Of a DNA stretch of 12,542 nucleotides, positions 1 to 7,502 are shown piece by piece. Both the position numbers and the translations under genes were made by a program. Location of the stretch: assembly GCA_018991295.1 (NCBI GenBank), contig JAGKSZ010000177.1, positions 1-12,542 on the forward strand. Reading direction: 5' to 3'. This DNA comes from Porphyrobacter sp. GTDB taxonomy: Bacteria > Pseudomonadota > Alphaproteobacteria > Sphingomonadales > Sphingomonadaceae. The notes beneath the pieces are model-generated. The model searched no databases and was not told where the DNA came from. It saw only the letters and a program-made list of their open reading frames with translations. Each line of letters begins with the position of its first letter. Position 1 is the first letter of the stretch.

Positions 1-518
1 AAATCTCGCTCGCGTCCGAGGCTGCTGCCGAAATTGCCGACCTGCTCTGCGCCGAACCCGAGGTAAAACCCATCGGCCTTGGTGCGCGCGATTCGCTCAG
101 GCTGGAGGCGGGGCTGCCGCTTTACGGCCATGACCTTTCGCCTGAAACCAGCCCGATCGAGGCGGGCCTCATCTTCGGCATCAACAAGCGCCGCCGCACG
201 GAAGGCGGCTTTCCCGGTGCTGAGCGTATCATCCGCGAGCTGGGCGAAGGCACCATCCGCAAGTGGGTCGGCCTGAAGATCGAGGGCCGTCTGCCCGCGC
301 GCGAGGGCGCAGAAGTGTTCAGCGGCGCTGACCACATCGGCACCGTCACCTCGGGCGGCTTCTCGCCCACTCTGCAAGCGCCCATCGCGATGGCCTATGT
401 CGCCAGCGACTATGCCGCCATCGGCACCCAGATCGAAGTGGAAGTGCGTGGGCGTCGCCTCGCCGCCACCGTCTCGCCCACACCTTTTGTCCCGCACCGC
501 TACCACAGGGGGAATTGA
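1..518 (+). CDS. gcvT: Aminomethyltransferase (glycine cleavage T-protein), 5' truncated by the window
   Basis: T-protein takes the aminomethyl group from lipoylated H-protein, releases ammonia and passes the methylene to tetrahydrofolate, in the cytoplasm. Only the C-terminal 171 codons are present, read in the frame beginning at base 3. They include IGLGARDSLRLEAG followed by LPLYGHDL, matching the conserved folate-site region of GcvT, and the typical C-terminal barrel with TSGGFSPTL. The protein ends in VPHRYHRGN and a TGA at 516-518. The start and operon promoter lie outside the window, so any upstream glycine riboswitch cannot be judged. gcvH starts 3 bases after the stop, so the genes are cotranscribed. 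A purine-rich stretch near 506-512 at the end of gcvT serves as the ribosome site for gcvH. No damage is visible in the part present. Confidence 0.95.
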   Translation, partial: ISLASEAAAEIADLLCAEPEVKPIGLGARDSLRLEAGLPLYGHDLSPETSPIEAGLIFGINKRRRTEGGFPGAERIIRELGEGTIRKWVGLKIEGRLPAREGAEVFSGADHIGTVTSGGFSPTLQAPIAMAYVASDYAAIGTQIEVEVRGRRLAATVSPTPFVPHRYHRGN

Positions 519-521
519 CCC

Positions 522-890
522 ATGCGTTACTATACTGACGAACACGAATGGATCGAAGTCGAAGGCGATATCGCCACAGTCGGCATCACTGATTACGCGC
601 AAGGCCAGCTGGGCGACATCGTCTTTGTCGAACTGCCCGAAGTCGGCGCGATGATCGAACAGGGCAAGGATGCAGCTGTCGTCGAGAGCGTGAAGGCCGC
701 CTCTGACGTCTATGCCCCGATCACCGGCGAAGTGACCGAGACGAACAGCGCGCTCGAAGAAGATCCCTCGCTCGTCAACTCGGCGCCCGAAGACGCGGGC
801 TGGTTCTTCAAGATGACCATCGAGGCCCCCGCCGAGCTCGACAAGCTGATGGACGAAGACGGCTACAAGGCTTTCCTCGAAGGGCTCTGA
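522..890 (+). CDS. gcvH: Glycine cleavage system H-protein (lipoyl carrier)
   Basis: H-protein is the small cytoplasmic shuttle whose lipoyl-lysine arm carries the aminomethyl group from the P-protein to the T-protein and is reoxidised by the L-protein. The product is 122 residues, close to the usual length of about 125-130. The N-terminus YYTDEHEW is the family signature. The lipoylation site lies in VVESVKAASDVYAP, with Lys58 as the attachment residue. The C-terminal half ends in DEDGYKAFLEGL, as in other H-proteins. The ATG at 522 follows the gcvT stop by 3 bases, with a GGGGG-containing ribosome site inside the gcvT end. It lies between gcvT and gcvPA in the standard order. The identification is unambiguous. 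Confidence 0.97.
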   Translation: MRYYTDEHEWIEVEGDIATVGITDYAQGQLGDIVFVELPEVGAMIEQGKDAAVVESVKAASDVYAPITGEVTETNSALEEDPSLVNSAPEDAGWFFKMTIEAPAELDKLMDEDGYKAFLEGL

Positions 891-931
891 TCCCCGCTCA
901 CCACCCTCTCCCAAGCTGAGGCTTAACACCC

Positions 932-2305
932 ATGCGCTACCTCCCTCTCACCGATACCGACCGGCAGGCAATGCTGGCGACCATCGGCGCTTCGACCATT
1001 GATGATCTGTTTGTCGATGTGCCTGAAGTCGCCCGTCTGGATGGCCCGATTCACGGCCTGCCGATGCACGCATCCGAAATGGCGGTCGAACGCCACATGA
1101 AGGCGCTCGCGGCCAAGAACCTGGTGGCAGGCGAGGTGCCGTTCTTCCTTGGTGCGGGGGCTTACCGGCACCACGTGCCCGCGAGTGTCGACACGATCAT
1201 CCAGCGCGGCGAGTTCCTTACCGCCTACACGCCCTACCAGCCGGAAATCGCGCAGGGCACGCTGCAGATGCTGTTCGAGTTCCAGACGCAGGTTGCCCGC
1301 CTTTATGGCTGCGCGGTGGCCAATGCCTCGCTCTATGACGGTTCGACCGCGTGCTGGGAGGCCGTGGCGATGGCGACCCGCGTGACCAAGCGCAAACGCG
1401 CCGTGCTCTCGGGCGCGCTCCACCCGCATTATGCGCAGGTGGTCAAGACCATGGCGCACTTCACCGGTGACGAGATCGCCGACGCGCTCCCCGCAATCAC
1501 GCCCGATCCGGAACTCTCGGGCCTGATCGCCCGGATCGACGAGGACACGGCCTGCGTCGTGGTGCAATATCCCGACATTCTGGGGCGCATTTCCGACCTC
1601 ACCCCGGTGGCCGAAGCCGCCCATGCCAAGGGCGCGCTGCTGGTGGTGGTGAACACCGAACCCGTGGCACTGGGCGCGATCAAGAGCCCGGGCGAAATGG
1701 GCGCGGATATCGTGGTGGGCGAGGGCCAGTCCCTGGGCGTCGGCCTGCAATTTGGCGGGCCTTACCTCGGTCTGTTTGCCGTGCGCGACCCCAAGCATGT
1801 GCGCCAGATGCCGGGCCGCCTGTGCGGTGAGACCACCGATGCTGAGGGCAAGCGCGGTTTTGTGCTGACGCTCTCGACCCGCGAACAGCACATCCGCCGC
1901 GAGAAGGCGACCAGCAACATCTGCACCAATTCCGGCCTGTGTGCGCTGGCCTTCACCGTCCACATGACGCTGCTGGGCGAAACCGGCCTCAGGCAGCTGG
2001 CGGCCGAAAACCACCGCCTCGCCTGCATTGCCGCCGACCGGCTGGCAAAGGTGCCGGGCGTCGAAGTGCTCAACAACGCCTTCTTCAACGAATTCACCCT
2101 GATGCTCGGCGGCAAGCCCGCCCGTGAGATCATCCGTGACCTCGCTGATCGCGGCGTGCTCGGCGGGGTTTCGCTTGGGCGTCTTTATCCGGGTGTCGAA
2201 GCGCTGGAACACGCGCTGCTTGTCGCTGTGACGGAAACCACCACCGAGGAAGATATCGAGCGGCTCGCTCAGGAGCTTGAAGCCAGCATCAAGGAGACCG
2301 TGTGA
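932..2305 (+). CDS. gcvPA: Glycine dehydrogenase (decarboxylating) subunit 1, P-protein alpha half
   Basis: This is the N-terminal half of the PLP-dependent glycine decarboxylase, which removes CO2 from glycine and loads the aminomethyl group on H-protein. The 457-residue product begins MRYLPLTDTDRQAML and has the fold-type I pattern of GcvPA. Visible blocks are FLGAGAYRHHVPA, TAYTPYQPEIAQGTLQ, YDGSTACWEA, and STREQHIRREKATSNIC at residues 315-331. The PLP lysine is on the partner subunit, so its absence here is expected. A split P-protein with two genes of about 450 and 520 residues contrasts with the single gene of E. coli. The gap from gcvH is 41 bases, with GAG at 918-920 as a weak ribosome site. 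The 3' end overlaps gcvPB. Confidence 0.96.
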   Translation: MRYLPLTDTDRQAMLATIGASTIDDLFVDVPEVARLDGPIHGLPMHASEMAVERHMKALAAKNLVAGEVPFFLGAGAYRHHVPASVDTIIQRGEFLTAYTPYQPEIAQGTLQMLFEFQTQVARLYGCAVANASLYDGSTACWEAVAMATRVTKRKRAVLSGALHPHYAQVVKTMAHFTGDEIADALPAITPDPELSGLIARIDEDTACVVVQYPDILGRISDLTPVAEAAHAKGALLVVVNTEPVALGAIKSPGEMGADIVVGEGQSLGVGLQFGGPYLGLFAVRDPKHVRQMPGRLCGETTDAEGKRGFVLTLSTREQHIRREKATSNICTNSGLCALAFTVHMTLLGETGLRQLAAENHRLACIAADRLAKVPGVEVLNNAFFNEFTLMLGGKPAREIIRDLADRGVLGGVSLGRLYPGVEALEHALLVAVTETTTEEDIERLAQELEASIKETV

Positions 2306-3861
2306 TGAACGCACCCAACAAGAGCGGCTGGAAGCCGGAGATGCAGGTTGCAGAGAGCGGCTTCCTTGGCGGTCCCGTCACCTCGACCGGCAATCGCGGG
2401 TTGATGCTCGAAGAAGCGCTGCTGTTCGAAATCGGCCGCGCTGACGTGACCGGCGTGGATCTGCCCGAAGTGGACGCGAACGCTGCGACCCGTCTTGGCG
2501 GTCTTGCGCGCAGCAATCCCATCGGCCTTGTCGGCCTGACCGAGCCGGAAACGGTGCGCCACTACACGCGCCTTTCCCGCCAGAATTACGGGATCGACCT
2601 CGGGTTCTTCCCGCTCGGCAGCTGCACGATGAAGCACAACCCGCGTTTGAACGAGAAGATGGCGCGGCTGCCGGGCTTTGCCGACATCCACCCGCTTGCG
2701 CCGCAAAGCTCGGTTCAGGGCGCACTGGAGGTGATCCACCAACTGGGCGAATGGCTGTGCAAGCTCACCGGAATGCCCGCCGTCGCCATGAGCCCCAAGG
2801 CGGGGGCCCACGGCGAGTTGTGCGGCATCCTTGCGATCCGTGCAGCCCATGAAGCGCGCGGTGACGCGCGCGAGGTTGTGCTGGTGCCTGAAAGCGCCCA
2901 TGGCACCAACCCCGCCACCGCCGCCTTCGCGGGCTACCGCGTGGAAGATATCCCCGCGACGCCGGAAGGCCGCGTCGATGTGGCCGCACTCAAGGCCCGC
3001 CTCGGGCCGGATGTAGCCGGCGTGATGATCACCAACCCCAACACCTGCGGCCTGTTCGAAAAGGACTTCCGCGAGATTGCGGACGCGGTCCATGCAGCGG
3101 GCGGATACGTCTATTGCGACGGGGCGAACTTCAACGCCATCGTCGGCAAGGTGCGCCCGGGCGATCTGGGCGTCGATGCGATGCACATCAACCTGCACAA
3201 GACCTTCTCGACCCCGCATGGCGGCGGCGGGCCGGGTTCGGGGCCGGTGGTGCTGTCCGAGGCGCTGGCGCCCTTTGCCCCGCTGCCCTTCATCCGTCAG
3301 TCGGGCGAGGGCGAGTTCTACCTCGTTGAGGAAGAAAACCGCGAGGAGCGCGGGCCCAGCTTCGGGCGCATGACCGCCTTCCACGGGCAGATGGGCATGT
3401 TCACCCGCGCGCTGACCTATATCCTCAGCCACGGGGCCGATGGATTGAAGCAGGTTGCCGAGGACGCCGTGCTCAACGCCAACTACATTCTGCGCAGCAT
3501 GGAAGACATCCTCCACGCACCGTTCGGCGCGAGCGGGCCGTGCATGCATGAGGCGCTGTTTGGCGACAAGGACTTCACCAATGGCCTTTCCACGCTGGAC
3601 GTTGCCAAGGGCCTGATCGACGAGGGCTATCACCCGATGACGGTCTATTTCCCGCTGGTGGTCCACGGCGCGATGCTGGTCGAACCGACCGAAACCGAGA
3701 GCAAGGCCGCGATCGACCAGTTCATCACCGCCTTCCGCGGCGTGGTGGGCCGGGCGCTGGAGGGGGACGAGGCGTTGAAGCAGGCGCCTTACTACTCGCC
3801 CCGCCGCCGCCTCGATGAAACCGGCGCGGCCCGCAAGCCGAAGCTGGCGTTTGAGGGGTAA
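2305..3861 (+). CDS. gcvPB: Glycine dehydrogenase (decarboxylating) subunit 2, P-protein beta half
   Basis: This is the catalytic half of the split P-protein and carries the PLP-binding lysine. That lysine is Lys299 in HINLHKTFSTPHGGGGPG, next to the glycine-rich stretch that holds the cofactor and its entrance. Other signatures are LGFFPLGSCTMKHNPR at residues 99-113 and ESAHGTNPATAAFAGY. The length of 518 residues is usual for GcvPB. I chose the ATG at 2305 because AAGGAG at 2291-2296 sits 8 bases upstream and the ATG shares one base with the gcvPA stop (TGATG). An in-frame GTG at 2302 would add one residue and is a possible alternative. The overlap implies translational coupling, which suits the 1:1 complex. 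The operon ends here, followed by a long hairpin. Confidence 0.96.
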   Translation: MNAPNKSGWKPEMQVAESGFLGGPVTSTGNRGLMLEEALLFEIGRADVTGVDLPEVDANAATRLGGLARSNPIGLVGLTEPETVRHYTRLSRQNYGIDLGFFPLGSCTMKHNPRLNEKMARLPGFADIHPLAPQSSVQGALEVIHQLGEWLCKLTGMPAVAMSPKAGAHGELCGILAIRAAHEARGDAREVVLVPESAHGTNPATAAFAGYRVEDIPATPEGRVDVAALKARLGPDVAGVMITNPNTCGLFEKDFREIADAVHAAGGYVYCDGANFNAIVGKVRPGDLGVDAMHINLHKTFSTPHGGGGPGSGPVVLSEALAPFAPLPFIRQSGEGEFYLVEEENREERGPSFGRMTAFHGQMGMFTRALTYILSHGADGLKQVAEDAVLNANYILRSMEDILHAPFGASGPCMHEALFGDKDFTNGLSTLDVAKGLIDEGYHPMTVYFPLVVHGAMLVEPTETESKAAIDQFITAFRGVVGRALEGDEALKQAPYYSPRRRLDETGAARKPKLAFEG

Positions 3862-3871
3862 CAGGACAAAC

Positions 3872-3921
3872 CCCGTTCGTCCTGAGCTGTTGCGTAGCAG
3901 CACCGGCTCAGGGCGAACGGG
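3872..3921. repeat. Long imperfect palindrome after the gcv operon (REP-like element, possible terminator)
   Basis: Bases 3872-3887 pair with 3906-3921 over 16 positions, 15 Watson-Crick and one G-U in the plus-strand RNA. An inner stem pairs 3888-3893 with 3897-3902 around a 3-base loop, leaving a 3-base bulge at 3903-3905. The result is a 22-pair hairpin starting 10 bases after the gcvPB stop and ending 8 bases before the convergent flippase stop. There is no T-run after either arm, so it is not a textbook intrinsic terminator. The arms, with GTTCGTCCTGAGC, resemble a dispersed palindromic family that I recall from sphingomonad intergenic regions. That identification is from memory. The pairing is seen directly. 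Confidence 0.7.
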
Positions 3922-3929
3922 AGTTGGTG

Positions 3930-5243
3930 CTATGAATTCGGAGGGGCGGGCCTGGTGTCCGCCCCTTCTGCGTCCGGCTCCTCTACCACCAGCCGGAACT
4001 GCTTGAGGTTCACGATCGCAAGGTAGAAGCCGACCACGGTCAGCACGCTTGACCCCAGCACGGCAAAACCCGCCCCCTGCGCGCCTTTCCAGCCGATGGC
4101 CATTTCCAGCATCAGCAGCGCAAGGATCGTCGGGAACAGCCGGACGAGGAAGGCAACGTGCGCCTTGCCAGCGGAGATCAGCAAGCTTTCAAGGCTCGCC
4201 CCCACCAGTTCGACTGCGCCAGCGATGCTGAGAATGATCATCGCCCAGTAGAACCCGGTGAACTGCTCGCCCGCGATCAGCGCGATGCCGGGGCGGCCGA
4301 ACAGGATTGCGCTGCCCACCGCCGCGACCCCGGCCATCGCCGCGATATTCGCCATGCGCCGCGCGATTTCGACCGCAGAATCGCGCGATTGCACCAGTTC
4401 AGGCAGGATCGCCTTCGATATCGTCTGCGCCAGCGCGATCAGCGCCACGCCCAGCTGATTGGCGATGCGGAAACCGCCTGCCAGATAGGCCCCGCCAAAG
4501 GTACCGACGAGCAGGATCATCACCTGCTTGCCCGCCACCGCAAGGCTGCCCGACATGTTGGTGGACAGCACGAAGCGCCACGCATCCTTGTGCCGCGCCG
4601 GGATCGCCCGCAGGCTGATCGAAGCGAGACTGACCGGCTGCACCCGCGCAGCGACGATCCAAAGGGCGATGGCTGTCCCCACTTCCGATGCCGCAAAGGC
4701 CAGGATGAAGCCGGTGACATTGGGCATATAGAGCCATGCCAGCCCTGCACCGCTTGCGCGGATGATCGGCTGCACCGCTTCGGCCCAGGTTGCGCGGCCA
4801 TATTCGGAATGGAGGCGCAGCATCCCCGTCGGCGTGGTGCGGATCGTCAGCAGCGAGATCACGCAATACCAGAAGGTCAGCCACAACAGATCAGGCGGCA
4901 CATCGAGCCACAAGGGCGCAGTCAGCACCAGCAGTGCCGAGGCGAGTGTGCCGACCGCGACCGACAGCCCGTCCAGCGCAACGGCAAACCCCGTTGCCTC
5001 GCGCGCGCGGTCGATATCGACGCCGGGCTTGTCGGGATCGGCACCCCAGCGGACGATGAATTGCCAGGTCTGGAAGCTCGAAAAGCCGGTGATCGCCTGC
5101 CCCAGCGCGATAATCAGGGCAAAGTGGCCAAAGCCGTCAGTTCCCAGCGTGCGCGCGGCGATGGCGAGGTAGACGAGGCTGAGGACTGCGTTGAACCCGC
5201 GTCCGCCCAGCAGCCAGCCCATGTTGGCGAAAACCCGCTTCAT
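3930..5243 (-). CDS. Polytopic membrane protein, oligosaccharide/polysaccharide flippase-like (MOP superfamily)
   Basis: The 437-residue protein is hydrophobic along its length, with about twelve likely membrane segments. Approximate positions are 14-32, 38-57, 86-110, 117-135, 163-185, 188-200, 228-250, 258-276, 298-320, 331-352, 366-384 and 390-412. The tail is short, charged and proline-rich. The N-terminus, with GRGFNAVLSLVYLAIAARTLG then GFGHFALI, is typical of PST/Wzx-type lipid-linked oligosaccharide flippases, which move undecaprenyl-linked sugars across the inner membrane. Length fits the family. The start is fixed by an in-frame TGA 9 bases upstream of the ATG; no strong ribosome site is seen. 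No glycosyltransferase lies nearby, so the substrate cannot be named. It converges on gcvPB and follows the small lipoprotein gene by 147 bases, a gap large enough for its own promoter. Confidence 0.85.
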   Translation of the reverse strand: MKRVFANMGWLLGGRGFNAVLSLVYLAIAARTLGTDGFGHFALIIALGQAITGFSSFQTWQFIVRWGADPDKPGVDIDRAREATGFAVALDGLSVAVGTLASALLVLTAPLWLDVPPDLLWLTFWYCVISLLTIRTTPTGMLRLHSEYGRATWAEAVQPIIRASGAGLAWLYMPNVTGFILAFAASEVGTAIALWIVAARVQPVSLASISLRAIPARHKDAWRFVLSTNMSGSLAVAGKQVMILLVGTFGGAYLAGGFRIANQLGVALIALAQTISKAILPELVQSRDSAVEIARRMANIAAMAGVAAVGSAILFGRPGIALIAGEQFTGFYWAMIILSIAGAVELVGASLESLLISAGKAHVAFLVRLFPTILALLMLEMAIGWKGAQGAGFAVLGSSVLTVVGFYLAIVNLKQFRLVVEEPDAEGADTRPAPPNS

Positions 5244-5290
5244 GCTGCGTCAGGCGCGGGCCCGGTGGTGCGCCGGGGCAGGCAGGAGCG

Positions 5291-5335
5291 GGCTAAGCAT
5301 GACCGCGCCCTTAGCCGCAAAGCGTCCGCTTAGCC
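5291..5335. promoter_or_regulatory. Three CTTAGCC heptamers at an exact 19-base period upstream of the flippase gene
   Basis: The heptamer CTTAGCC occurs at 5310-5316 and 5329-5335, and as its reverse complement GGCTAAG at 5291-5297. The start-to-start distances are 19 and 19 bases, close to two helical turns. The array lies 48-92 bases upstream of the flippase start, where a regulator could bind. The repeats are seen directly. Function is inferred, and chance is not excluded in a region this short. I could not place a convincing -35/-10 pair on the minus strand here. Confidence 0.3.
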
Positions 5336-5390
5336 AAGCACGGATGGCGAACGGCTTGTGACAAATGCAGCGGAGCGGGGGTGTGCAGGG

Positions 5391-5861
5391 TCAGGCGGGA
5401 CAGGGTTTCAGGCGCAGCGGTTCGGGCGCGGGCTGCCTCGGCTCGCCCTTGTGCTGCACGATCAGCCGCTTATCCGCACCTGCGCTTTGCCCTGTCAGGC
5501 TGAGGGTCATCGACATCGCCCACGTGTCGCCTTCCCCCGCCATCGCCAGATCGAGCATTGCCGAGTTGTCAGGGCCTTCGGTGACACGGGTGGGGGTGCC
5601 ATGGCTTTCGTAAAAGCCGATCCCGTCTGCTTCGATATCGAGCCGGAGGTCGGTATCCTGATCGCAGCTTGCGTTCTCGTCATCCCACACGCCGTGGAAG
5701 CGCACGGGTATGATCGCGCCGGAAGTGGGCTGCGCCGCCGACCCTATGGGCGCAGCCGCAGGGGTTGCCGCAGAAGCCGGTTCGGGCGCGGCGGTCTCGC
5801 CTTGTGGCTCACCCCCGCACGCTGTGAGGGCAAGGGGAAATGCCAGCCAGAGTGTGCGCAT
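5391..5861 (-). CDS. Small predicted lipoprotein of unknown function
   Basis: The 156-residue product starts MRTLWLAFPLALTACGG. A short positive N-terminus, a hydrophobic core and the lipobox LTAC give Cys15 as the probable lipidated residue, so the protein is expected to be membrane-anchored facing the periplasm. Residues about 20-46 are an Ala/Pro/Glu-rich linker. A compact domain of about 105 residues follows, beginning IPVRFHGVWDDE. It contains Cys66 and, near the end, Cys154, which could form a disulfide. I do not recognise a named family. The start lies 5 bases after the mmsA stop, with GGGGTGA at the end of mmsA as a weak ribosome site, so it is probably translated from the mmsA message. 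The open frame runs on upstream into mmsA antisense-frame sequence, but only this ATG gives a signal peptide. Confidence 0.8.
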   Translation of the reverse strand: MRTLWLAFPLALTACGGEPQGETAAPEPASAATPAAAPIGSAAQPTSGAIIPVRFHGVWDDENASCDQDTDLRLDIEADGIGFYESHGTPTRVTEGPDNSAMLDLAMAGEGDTWAMSMTLSLTGQSAGADKRLIVQHKGEPRQPAPEPLRLKPCPA

Positions 5862-5866
5862 CCAGA

Positions 5867-7360
5867 TCACCCCATCGTCGGAATGACGAAGGCGTTCGAC
5901 CCGTCGCCGCCACCATCGGGCCAGCGCTGGGTGATCTTCTTGTTCTTGGTCCAGAACCTGAGGCCCTCGGTGCCATACTGGTCGATATCCCCAAAGCCCG
6001 AACGCTTCCACCCGCCGAACGAGTGATAGGCGACCGGCACCGGGATCGGCACATTGATGCCGACCATCCCGACATTGACCCGCGCCGCAAATTCGCGCGC
6101 GGCGTGGCCGTTGCGGGTGAAGATCGCGACGCCGTTGCCATACTGGTGTTCGGAGGGCAGGCGCAGCGCGTGTTCGAAATCGGCCGCGCGGACAATCTGG
6201 AGCACGGGGCCGAAGATTTCCTCCTGGTAGGACCGCATCTGCGGGGTCACATGGTCGATCAGGGTGGGGCCAACGAAGAAGCCCTTTTCGTGGCCTTGCA
6301 GCGTGAACCCGCGCCCGTCGACGACGATTTCGGCGCCCTCTTCCTCGGCGGTGGTGATCCACTGTTCGATCCGGGCCTTGTGTTCGGGCGTGACTACGGG
6401 TCCGTAATCCGCATCGGGATCGTTCGAGACGCCGATGCGCAGGCCGGCGATCGACTTCAGGAGCTTTTCCTTGAGCCGTTCGGCCGTTTCCTCTCCCACC
6501 GGCACCACCACGGGCAGCGCCATGCAGCGTTCGCCCGCCGAGCCGAAGGCCGCGCCGGTGAGGTCCGTGACGACCTGATCGAGATCGGCATCGGGCAGCA
6601 CGATCCCGTGGTTCTTCGCGCCCCCGAAGGCCTGCACCCGCTTGTTGTTCGCGCTCCCGCGGGCGTAGATATATTGCGCGATGTCGGAGGAGCCGACGAA
6701 GCTGATTGCGGCGATATCGGGGTGGTCGATGATCGCGTCCACCATCTCCTTGTCGCCGTGGACGACCTGCAACAGGCCTTCGGGCGCGCCCGCTTCAAGG
6801 AATAATTCGGCTAGCCGCACCGGTACGGAGGGGTCACGCTCGGAAGGCTTGAGGATAAAGGCATTGCCCGCAGCGCACGCCATGCCGAACATCCACATCG
6901 GGATCATCGCGGGGAAGTTGAACGGGGTGATCCCTGCGCCAATGCCCAATGGCTGGCGCATCGAATAGACATCGATCCCCGGCCCCGCGCCGTGGGTATA
7001 TTCGCCCTTCATGATCTGGGGGAGGCCGCAGGCATATTCGATCACTTCAAGGCCGCGCTGCACGTCGCCCTTGGCATCGGGGATGGTCTTGCCGTGTTCG
7101 CTGGAGAGCATCTCGGCCAGCGACTGCATGTTCGCCTCGACCAGCTGCTTGAACGCGAACATCACCCGCGCGCGGCGCTGGGGGTTGGTTGCCGCCCATG
7201 CAGGCTGGACGCGCTTGGCGGTCTCGACCGCGCGGGCGAGCAGTGCGGCATCGCCCAAGGCGACTTCGGCCTGCACTTCGCCGGTCGAGGGGTTCCAGAC
7301 GCTGTGCTTGCGGGTGGGGGCGGGGCTGTCACCGACGATGAAGTGGTCGATCTGGCGCAT
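5867..7360 (-). CDS. mmsA: CoA-acylating methylmalonate-semialdehyde dehydrogenase
   Basis: The enzyme oxidises methylmalonate or malonate semialdehyde with NAD+ and CoA to propionyl-CoA or acetyl-CoA. It is used in valine catabolism and, as IolA, in inositol catabolism. The 497-residue length is normal. The nucleotide/active-site region PLGIGAGITPFNFPAMIPMW lies at residues 137-156, and the catalytic cysteine is Cys279 in SAGERCMA. QAFGGAKNHG at 243-252 replaces the usual ELGGK block: the general-base Glu of hydrolytic aldehyde dehydrogenases is missing, the hallmark of the CoA-acylating subfamily. The C-terminal half has EEIFGPVLQIVR. The ATG at 7360 has AGGAG at 7375-7371, ten bases upstream. 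A longer open frame continues upstream but would add an unlike, Arg/Ala-rich extension. No other valine or inositol genes adjoin. A lipoprotein gene follows. Confidence 0.95.
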   Translation of the reverse strand: MRQIDHFIVGDSPAPTRKHSVWNPSTGEVQAEVALGDAALLARAVETAKRVQPAWAATNPQRRARVMFAFKQLVEANMQSLAEMLSSEHGKTIPDAKGDVQRGLEVIEYACGLPQIMKGEYTHGAGPGIDVYSMRQPLGIGAGITPFNFPAMIPMWMFGMACAAGNAFILKPSERDPSVPVRLAELFLEAGAPEGLLQVVHGDKEMVDAIIDHPDIAAISFVGSSDIAQYIYARGSANNKRVQAFGGAKNHGIVLPDADLDQVVTDLTGAAFGSAGERCMALPVVVPVGEETAERLKEKLLKSIAGLRIGVSNDPDADYGPVVTPEHKARIEQWITTAEEEGAEIVVDGRGFTLQGHEKGFFVGPTLIDHVTPQMRSYQEEIFGPVLQIVRAADFEHALRLPSEHQYGNGVAIFTRNGHAAREFAARVNVGMVGINVPIPVPVAYHSFGGWKRSGFGDIDQYGTEGLRFWTKNKKITQRWPDGGGDGSNAFVIPTMG

Positions 7361-7502
7361 GGATTGGGGTCTCCTGTCTCTGCCGCCCCAATGCCCCCCG
7401 AGGGCGCGCCATGCAAGCCTTGCGGCTCCCCTCAAAAGTGCTGGCATCCGCGCAAGCGGCGGGGCACGGTGTCGGCACGATGCAAGGATGAGGGACAGGA
7501 TT

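Noticed and set aside
923..2314. Long minus-strand open frame opposite gcvPA
   Set aside because: It is a shadow of gcvPA in GC-rich DNA. The translation is rich in His, Arg and Gly with no family pattern, while the plus strand encodes a clear P-protein subunit.
2269..3903. 544-codon minus-strand open frame opposite gcvPB
   Set aside because: It is antisense to an unmistakable gcvPB, is Arg/His-rich, and has no ribosome site or recognisable domain.
3941..3967. Stem of about 8 pairs (GGGGCGG/CCGCCCC) considered as a terminator
   Set aside because: It lies inside the C-terminal codons of the flippase gene and has no T-run. GC-rich coding sequence gives such stems by chance.
5250..5300. 16-codon minus-strand open frame just upstream of the flippase gene, considered as a leader peptide
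   Set aside because: It has no ribosome site, no run of regulatory codons and no attenuator-like stems. It is probably chance.
4158..5333. 391-codon plus-strand open frame opposite the flippase gene
   Set aside because: The translation is highly charged, Arg/Asp/Gln-rich and of low complexity. The minus strand gives a coherent multi-pass membrane protein.
5840..6805. Plus-strand open frame opposite mmsA
   Set aside because: It is antisense to a full-length, motif-complete mmsA and has no independent support.
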